The translations under genes and the position numbers were made by a program. Of a stretch of 64,000 nt of DNA, positions 57,566 through 64,000 are shown piece by piece; position 1 is the first letter of the stretch, and each line of letters starts with the position of its first letter. The notes under the pieces are model-generated. The model saw nothing but the letters and a program-made list of their open reading frames with translations. It had not been told where the DNA came from and ran no database searches. Source of the stretch: Aquatica leii (taxonomy: Eukaryota; Arthropoda; Insecta; Coleoptera; Lampyridae); assembly GCA_035610365.1 (NCBI GenBank), contig CM069432.1, positions 264,117,177 to 264,181,176 on the forward strand, read 5' to 3'.

Positions 57566-58334
57566 ATGCCTACTACTCGAACCACCGCTTTCGCCCAAAC
57601 AGCCGGAGAACCCAGCAACACGCAATCATCCGATCAAGACCGAATGAAGAACTTAGCAGACCTGCTAACCAAGCACACCACCACCACCGACCAGCTACCA
57701 ACCTTTTTTTCAATGTCTTACAAATTCACAGCCAAAAACCACAGCCGAACAGCTTTGCGACGGGGCTGCATCATGGTGGAAAAACTATTCCGTTTTTGAA
57801 CCCACCTACAAAGAAATGCGGCAACTTGTCATAGAAAAATACGACAATGCCACGATACGCGCTAAAATGCAAGCCGAATTTTACACGAAGGAGCAAAAAT
57901 CCGAAAGTAACTCCGAATTCCTAAACAGAAAGCAACGACTGGCGAAGCGATTGAAAATACAGATTCAAGACTGCTTTCCTTTAATTAAGGAATTGATACA
58001 TCCACGCTTTAGACCGTTTATCATGGACCGCGAACCAACCTCCATGATGGAATTCTGGATAAACCTAGACGAACTCGAGCCAAAGGTGAAATCGCTATTG
58101 AGTCTGAGCAACCGACAATACAATGCAGCTAGCAGCTCGCCACAACCACCGTCGACCCAAGGCTCAACGCTAGCACAGTGTCGTTATTGCCCCGAACGCC
58201 ATTTTCACCGAGACTGTCCAATACTAGAAGCCCGTCACGCACCCGTTCCGGGAAACGCCCCGGCCGTAAAAACGCAAATCACCGTCGTTCCGGCCAAACA
58301 CACGGAAGACGGTCTGCCAAAGATAAACATTTGA
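57566..58334 (+). pseudogene. gag of the 57-kb gypsy element (one frame change)
   Basis: Starts MPTTRTTAFAQTAGEPSN at 57566. The frame changes near 57710, after which it reads LCDGAASWWKNYSV, then a 172-codon open stretch with EMRQLVIEKYDNATIRAKMQ, a capsid-like helical part and one knuckle-like motif CRYCPERHFHRDC with irregular His spacing. This is a small gag with a single finger. It ends at 58332-58334 where the protease frame begins. Confidence 0.75.
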
Positions 58335-61200
58335 TTTGGTGGACAGACGTACGCAGCCCTCTATGACTCGCGCTCAACGCATAATTTCATACGAGCCGAT
58401 CTAATGGATTAACTTGAACGACATCCTATTACCCACGCCAACCTCGCCGATCCAACAATGAAACTGAACATCACCGGTAGGACTACTATTACATACTACC
58501 TGGGAAGAAAACGGTATAAGGACGAAGTATTAGCAACACCTGACCTAGTGGCACCGGTCATCTTTGGTCAACAATGGTTAAAAACGCGAAAAACTGTCAT
58601 GGACTACGGCCGCGGATGTATCCACCTGGGAGAACAAACAAGACAGACCATCCACTGGGCAAAATCTTCGGCGGCGGTTACATCACAACCTCCCGACTAG
58701 GGAAACCTTAATCACGGGTTCCCGAAGAAACAATTACAACGGTTGAAAAATATCTTAGACGACTTCCATGGGACCTTAGGACAACTCTCGCCCACCACTA
58801 CCTTATCTACCACACACACCATCCGACTTCGAGAAAACGTACCATTTAGGCTGCCACCATATCGCTACTTACCATCCAAGAAGAGTCTGACTGCTCGCGA
58901 AGTCGAAAGCATGCTAGCCGACCACATTATCGAGCCAAGCACGTCCGACTACAGTTCACCCATCGTTGTAGTGACCAAAAAGGATGGACAACCACGTTTT
59001 TCCGTCGACTACCGCCGCCTGAACTCGGTCACAAAAGATGAAAGTTCGAACTTGCCGGTGATCCACGAAACTTGACGCGATCTCGGTCAAGCAAAAATCT
59101 TTTCAACGTTGGACCTGAAATCCGGCTACTGGCAAGTCCCGATGGACGAACACTAAGAAACTCACCGCGTTCGCCACTCCAGATGGAGCTGCTTATCAAT
59201 TCCGCGTCATGCCTTTTAGCCTAAAAAATGCCCGGTCTACGTTCCAAAAACTGATGACGCAGGAAGTGTTTCCGGGCTATCTTAGAAGCTTTGTTTTGGT
59301 GTATTTAGACGATATCATAGTCTATAGCAACAGTTGGGAAGAACACTTACACCACTTGCAGCTAGTCATGGAGCGTCTACAAAACCACCAACTACGTCTG
59401 TCGCTAGACAAATGTACTTCGGGTTGACCAGGTTAACGTACTTGGGACACACGATAACCGCCGACGGTAACAAACCCCGACCCGAACACATAGAAGCCCT
59501 GCAAGCTGCCGAACAGCATAAAACTCGCAAACAACTGAGAAGCTTGTTGGCGTTAAGTAATTGGGTCCGAGATAACGTCCCTAACGGTGCCCAGATGCAA
59601 GCACCTTTAAACGATCTGTTAAAAACGAATAGACGATTCGTATGGACTAGGAAAGCTCAAGACGCGCCTTCGAACGCTTAAAGACCGCTATCAGCCAACC
59701 GTTAAAACTTCATCGACTAAATTTTAAGTTACCGTTTGTGCTTCAGACCGACGCCAGTGGTAGAGGCATCGCCGCCGTGCTGTACAAGGAACCGGAACCG
59801 GGCCAACGACGCATTATTAGTTATGCCAGTGCGAAGCTAAACGAGGCTCAAAGTCGGTACCATGTGAACGAACAAGAATGTCTCGCCGTCACATGGGCCA
59901 TAAAGAAATACTGTCCATATTTAGAAGATAAACGCTTCACGCTCCGCACCGACATCAGAGCCTTGACATGGCTCGATCGAATTAAGGACGAGAAGAGTAA
60001 ACTGACCCGCTGGGCTTTGATGCTGCAAGAGTATTCGTTTAAGGTGGAACATTGCCCTGGAGCCTCAAACGAGTTACCGGACCATTTATCGCGACATCCT
60101 GCGCCTGTACACGTTCACAACGAACACTTTGACGCTGAACGCTTTTTACCACCGGAGCAAAACACCATGCAAACGCCCACACTACAACCCACCATTGCGC
60201 ACATTGAAATGGCCGGTCTAGTTCAACACGTCACTGAACGCCAACAGACTAACAACCACGCTATCAATTTACTACAGACCTGGGAAGAAATTCAACAAGA
60301 AGGGGCAAGAACTCCAGGACAACGACGCCTGCTCAGGGAGTACACGGTCCACAACGGCCACCTGTACCGCCAAAGCAACCGAGGCAACCTATTTGTAGTT
60401 CCGGCCGACGTACAAGAAGAGGTAATGCGAGCGTATCATGACTCACCAACCGCAGGGCACCCCGGAGCCGAAGAGACCACCAGAGCCATCAGCAACCAGT
60501 ACTACTGGCCGAGGCTGGAGGTTGATGTCAAAGAATACGTCCGGACGTGCTGGGTCTGCGCAACGGCAAAACAAGGTCCAATACAAGATGCAACGGTCCG
60601 GCCTCGACAACCTACCAGGCCCCCATGGCCCATAAGTTATTTCAGTCGACCTTATGGGGCCCTACACGCCTACCAGAGACACGAACTTCCGACAACTTCT
60701 GGTAGTAACCGACCTTTTCAGCATGTGGGTAGAAGGCTTCTCTTTAGCCACCGCACCTACTGCAGCTATTCGGGAAAAGCTAGAGAATGAAGTGTTTGGA
60801 AGATACGGATTTCCAAAGGCAATAATTAGCCACAACGGACCGCAATTCACGTCGGCAGAATGGGACACCGCGTTAACTCACTGGGGTTGTATGCACTAGA
60901 CCACGCCCGTCGCGCACCCGCAAGCAAACCCTGTGGAAAGACGAAACCAAGAAATCAAAAAGGGGCTACGAATTCACCTGGAAGGTAGATCCCCTGACCT
61001 TTGAGATCGCGTGTTACCAATTACCACGCTCTTCTTGGTTACGAGTTACCACGACCAGGAGAATGGCGAAACCACACACAACCCCAGGCAATTAATCAAG
61101 GCGAACCGCAAGAAGAACGGATTCGTATGGTACACCAAAATCAGCACCGATTTCGGGCACGCTATGCTAATTTTGGACCTGCCCGAGTTTAGTATCAAGA
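58335..61200 (+). pseudogene. pol of the 57-kb gypsy element: protease, RT, RNase H, integrase
   Basis: Protease (58335-58700) has ALYDSRSTHNFIRADL in place of the usual DTGS. RT (58740-59640) keeps FSVDYRRLNSVTK, FSTLDLKSGYWQV and VLVYLDDIIVYS with stops at three points. RNase H (59738-60110) is open: LQTDASGRGIAAVLY, YHVNEQECLAVTWAI, LPDHLSRHP. Integrase has the zinc part (AYHDSPTAGHPGAEETT; CWVCATAK) and a core with VVTDLFSMWVEGF (first Asp), ISHNGPQFTS (second Asp changed to His) and NPVERRNQEIK (Glu). The longest open frame is 350 codons (59738-60790). Confidence 0.85.
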
Positions 61201-61249
61201 CGGTCAACTCGTGCTGGAACGCTCCAGGCTACAAACAGCAGGCGTTTAT

Positions 61250-61374
61250 ATATACGGTTTGTTTATCTTTTTACTTTATGATTATTGTGTGGACCGTGCG
61301 CGTAACCGTGTGATTATTGTGTGGACTTAGTGTCGCGCGGACCATCGTAGAAACCGGCTACCACCACGGTAACA
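61250..61374 (+). repeat. Truncated 3' LTR of the 57-kb gypsy element
   Basis: Only the last ~120 bases of the LTR are present, ending GGTAACA. The join to pol-derived sequence near 61250 marks a deletion that removed the polypurine tract and most of the LTR. Confidence 0.75.
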
Positions 61375-61378
61375 AAAA

Positions 61379-62101
61379 TGTCACCTGGAGAAGCGAGATC
61401 GGCTTCGGCAAGCGGTAATCAGTGACGGTCCGATGGTGGGCCATAGTGATGAATAGGTGGACGATAGAGGACGAATGATAATATATGTATTACAATGAAG
61501 ATATAATGAAAATAAATGAACTAAGACTAACTGTACAGTGCTCATTGTCATTACACTCGTAGATGGCGGTGAACTACCAACAACGGAAGGCGGCGGTAGC
61601 GTCGTCACGGAAACCATAGCGAAACGGCGTGGCGCGGCTGATTGTAGGTTTGTAGCTGCGGCAAAGGAAGACGGTAGTCGACGGCTACAGCGCGTGCTGC
61701 GACGGCCTCAGGGTTCGAACACTGCTGTAGGCGCCGTGCGACGCGATCGGCGGTTCCCGGGCAGACTACGACTACGCAGGACAGACCAACGGCGGTGCAA
61801 ATGGCGGTACGTCCGGAGACGTGGACCTGGTTGCGGCAGCGACGTGGTCGTCACGGGTGTGACGAAGCGTGTCCATTAAGGAATTTAGATTTTTGCGGCT
61901 CCCGCCTCCTCGCGTAGTCAGCGAGGTGACTTTGACTCTGCTCCAAGAGAGAGTGATTTCTTTAGTTCGGGAATCTTCTTTTAAACCCCCTAATTGCCCT
62001 CAGGAGTTGTAGAAGTGCTAGCGGTAGTAGGGCGACGGTTTTGATTGGCTGAAGTAGCGTAGATAGTGGTGGAATCGTCTGGGGAAGTGGCAACGGTAAC
62101 A
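61379..62101 (+). repeat. Related solo LTR (LTR2), AAAA on both sides
   Basis: TGTCACCTGG...CAACGGTAACA, 723 bases, flanked by AAAA (61375-61378 and 62102-62105). It shares termini with the 57-kb LTR but has a different, GC-rich interior. A 113-codon Arg-rich ORF (61538-61879) inside it has no domain and follows the GC-rich composition of the LTR; I do not call it a gene. Confidence 0.7.
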
Positions 62102-62105
62102 AAAA

Positions 62106-63055
62106 GAAATGGCCTATTGTAACATTCCTCTAGGGTAGCTCTGGAGATGTGCAATTGTTTTTAGGGTTTATGGTACGAAATTAAACAAAATATAAATGGA
62201 ATTAAATATATATTACGAACATAACAAATCACCCAAGTTATCCCTATTAAATGATTATCGCATTGTATTGATTTAGAACAATTACATTGTCGCTTGCCGC
62301 ACATAAGACATTGCATTATATTTTAAAAAGTTTTTACAATAAAATGTGAACAGTTAGAAATTACAGAGTCTGACCTTATTTTGTTTGTGGACCCTCTTGC
62401 AACAACGCACTTTTTACATTAGTCGATTTCGGAGTTTCTGACTTTTTAATTTTTAAACACTTATATCATAACAAATTTTTCTTTAAGGTTTACCGTCTCG
62501 ACCAATCGCGAGTTATCGACTGCCTTTAACAAATCAAAAATTGCTTCCACGATAATTGTAAATTTTGCGTTATTGCATTCTTAGGGTGTTGACCGTCGTT
62601 ATTGACGACCTTTATTCTGTTAATATAATCAATTTTTCAACGGATGTGTTTCCTATGAAAATTGTAAAATGCAGTTTCTATTGATGACTGCGAATTACGT
62701 AAACAACAGGAAATTTAATATTGAATTTCACATCTTATTGGAAATTAATTCTTACAATGAATTTGAATTTTTAAATTAAAATCGAAATTTATTTTGATTT
62801 TTCTCCGGTGCTTTTTACACTATGATGAAAGTGATAAAAAATTAAAACAAAACGTAATGTCACGTAAGTTTGGACGAGGTTTTTCACATCGTGAATGCAA
62901 CCGTAAGCAAAGATAATAATGCATAAACAACTCTTCATGCAGCCACCATAAATAACTTTGCTTAAAATATTAAATTACTGGCATCTCAAAAAGCAAATAA
63001 CAATTGTCGTAAACATAAATCATATTGCAATCTAAATTTTATTAATACAAAGAAA
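62106..63055. other. AT-rich spacer, nothing recognised
   Basis: No ORF of note on either strand and no repeat match in the window. Confidence 0.4.
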
Positions 63056-63059
63056 ATGG

Positions 63060-63620
63060 TTCGTAAGGTCAATGGTGATATAAGGGATGGATCCTAGGTT
63101 TTAAATAACGAGGGTATTTTGGGTTAGATATTGTAAGAGCTCTGTCATACTTCTTTGAAAACTCTATGAATTTATGAAGTTAAACGGTGGACCGTTATCA
63201 GAAAATATTTGCTGGGGAACCTCATTTATCGCAAAAATATTCTTCAGAGAGGATATTACGGCTTAATTGGTTTTATTAGATAATTTGTTGATAACACCAA
63301 ATTTGCTATAATATTTAACTATGACAATAAAGTAAATCTGTCGTAGGAACATTAAATCAACGCTTACCTTCTGCCAAGGTCAGTCGGAAAGTTGATGAGG
63401 ACTTAAAGAATTCTTAGAATTAGACAACGAATATTTTTGACATATGAAACAATCAACAACAAGTTTTCAAAACCTTTAGAGATTTTGGACCAGAAAATAG
63501 ATTTACGAGCCAAAAAATTACGTCAGGCACTCTTTTGGTGCATACGATGTATCAAGTGTAACTTGCTTTGAAGAGACTCGGAAATAATCAACCTTTTTTG
63601 ATAAAACAGTACATTTTTAT
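63060..63620 (-). pseudogene. Gypsy-type integrase fragment
   Basis: The minus-strand frame with stops reads CFICQKYSLSNSKNSLSP, then PWQKVSVDLMFL (first Asp), IVIVKYYSKFGVINKLSNKT, AVISSLKNIFAINEVPQQ and IFSDNGPPFNFINS (second Asp). This is the integrase finger end and DDE core of a Ty3/gypsy element. Further left the sequence decays; the RT part would be to the right but is not recognisable before the tandem repeat at 63862. Confidence 0.7.
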
Positions 63621-63861
63621 GTAAAAAGATGTCGCTTTGAGAATCCAAAAAAGTTAAACAGAAATTGGGTTTAGTCCAACCAAATATAACATAACACTTC
63701 ACTTTCTGAAGTGTAGGATCCTTCTCTATAGTTTTTTCAACTTTTCTGCATTTTCAGAGTCTGTTAAAATTGCAAAATAAACGCTTAAATAGTGATCAAA
63801 TCAATCTGTCAAAATATCATATTTTAAAATTTCTTGGCTTATTGTGTCAGCTACATACATA

Positions 63862-63958
63862 CTTAATTCTTCGAATGCGCCATAGAACTTGGTTGCCAGA
63901 AAAGTTAATTAATCGAGTACGCTATAAGAGTTAATTAACCGAGTATTCCGTAAGAGCT
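63862..63958 (+). repeat. Short tandem repeat resembling RTE LINE 3' ends
   Basis: Three imperfect units, the last two being AGTTAATTAATCGAGTACGC.. and AGTTAATTAACCGAGTATTC.., about 26 bases apart. The unit resembles the complement of the RTE LINE end at 49586-49630 (CTTAATTACCGGAGTACGCC). RTE elements often end in short tandem repeats. Confidence 0.5.
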
Positions 63959-64000
63959 TAAATAACAAGAAATAGCTTGTACCTCGATACCACGTTCACC

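Larger units (their letters stand above)
56996..61378 (+). mobile_element. Ty3/gypsy element with AAAA duplications (decayed)
   Basis: Runs from the 5' LTR at 57000 to the partial 3' LTR ending at 61374, with AAAA on both sides (56996-56999, 61375-61378). Interior: PBS, gag (57566-58334) and pol (58335-61200). The 3' LTR keeps only its last ~120 bases and the polypurine tract is gone. Frame changes, stops and changed catalytic residues make it inactive. Confidence 0.8.

Noticed and set aside
61538-61879. 113-codon Arg-rich ORF
   Set aside because: Lies wholly inside an LTR (LTR2) and mirrors its GC-rich composition; no domain.

Overview
The window reads as intergenic, probably heterochromatic DNA of an insect. 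The evidence is the set of mobile-element families: an env-bearing gypsy/errantivirus-like element, other Ty3/gypsy, BEL/Pao and Ty1/copia elements, R1/Jockey/RTE-type LINEs, a Penelope-like element, hAT, Tc1 and pogo transposases and a Crypton-like recombinase. Spacers are AT-rich, and one short gene-like unit has a 50-base intron with a consensus GTAAGT donor. The order of insect cannot be fixed from this window. I see no bacterial-type operon, CRISPR array, rRNA or tRNA gene.

Layout. 0-12 kb: an intact, edge-truncated Arc-like gag-protease ORF; a hAT transposase cut in two; a rearranged copy of gypsy family A; an R1-type LINE with RNase H; and a smaller family-A fragment. 12-22.4 kb: fragments of a pogo-like transposase, three LINE pieces, Penelope and BEL/Pao, then a candidate small host gene for a 68-residue membrane peptide (21.4-21.9 kb). 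22.47-37.62 kb: one old errantivirus-like provirus on the minus strand, flanked by TGTA duplications and broken by five later insertions. These are a solo family-A LTR, a complete family-A element, an unclassified 0.9-kb repeat and two LTR-like inserts of about 1 kb. 37.6-54 kb: decayed BEL/Pao, Jockey-like LINE, copia, pogo, Tc1, RTE LINE and Crypton-like sequences. 54-64 kb: AT-rich spacer, then three LTR units stacked on the same AAAA target (57.0-62.1 kb), one belonging to a gypsy element with gag and pol, and a gypsy integrase fragment at the right edge.

The most notable item is the complete family-A gypsy element (23293-29893). Downstream of integrase it carries a third ORF in another frame, encoding a TARG1/OARD1-type macro domain (ADP-ribosyl hydrolase fold, both catalytic positions kept) followed by a CCCH zinc finger. 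The ORF ends inside the 3' LTR. A second family-A copy (7.86-8.17 kb) keeps part of this ORF, so it belongs to the family and is not an accident of one copy. A retroelement carrying an ADP-ribose eraser plus an RNA-binding type finger is the best candidate here for an undescribed system.

Almost every other coding stretch is a pseudogene with stops and frameshifts. All calls come from reading the sequence by eye; no database was searched, and boundaries without target-site duplications are approximate.
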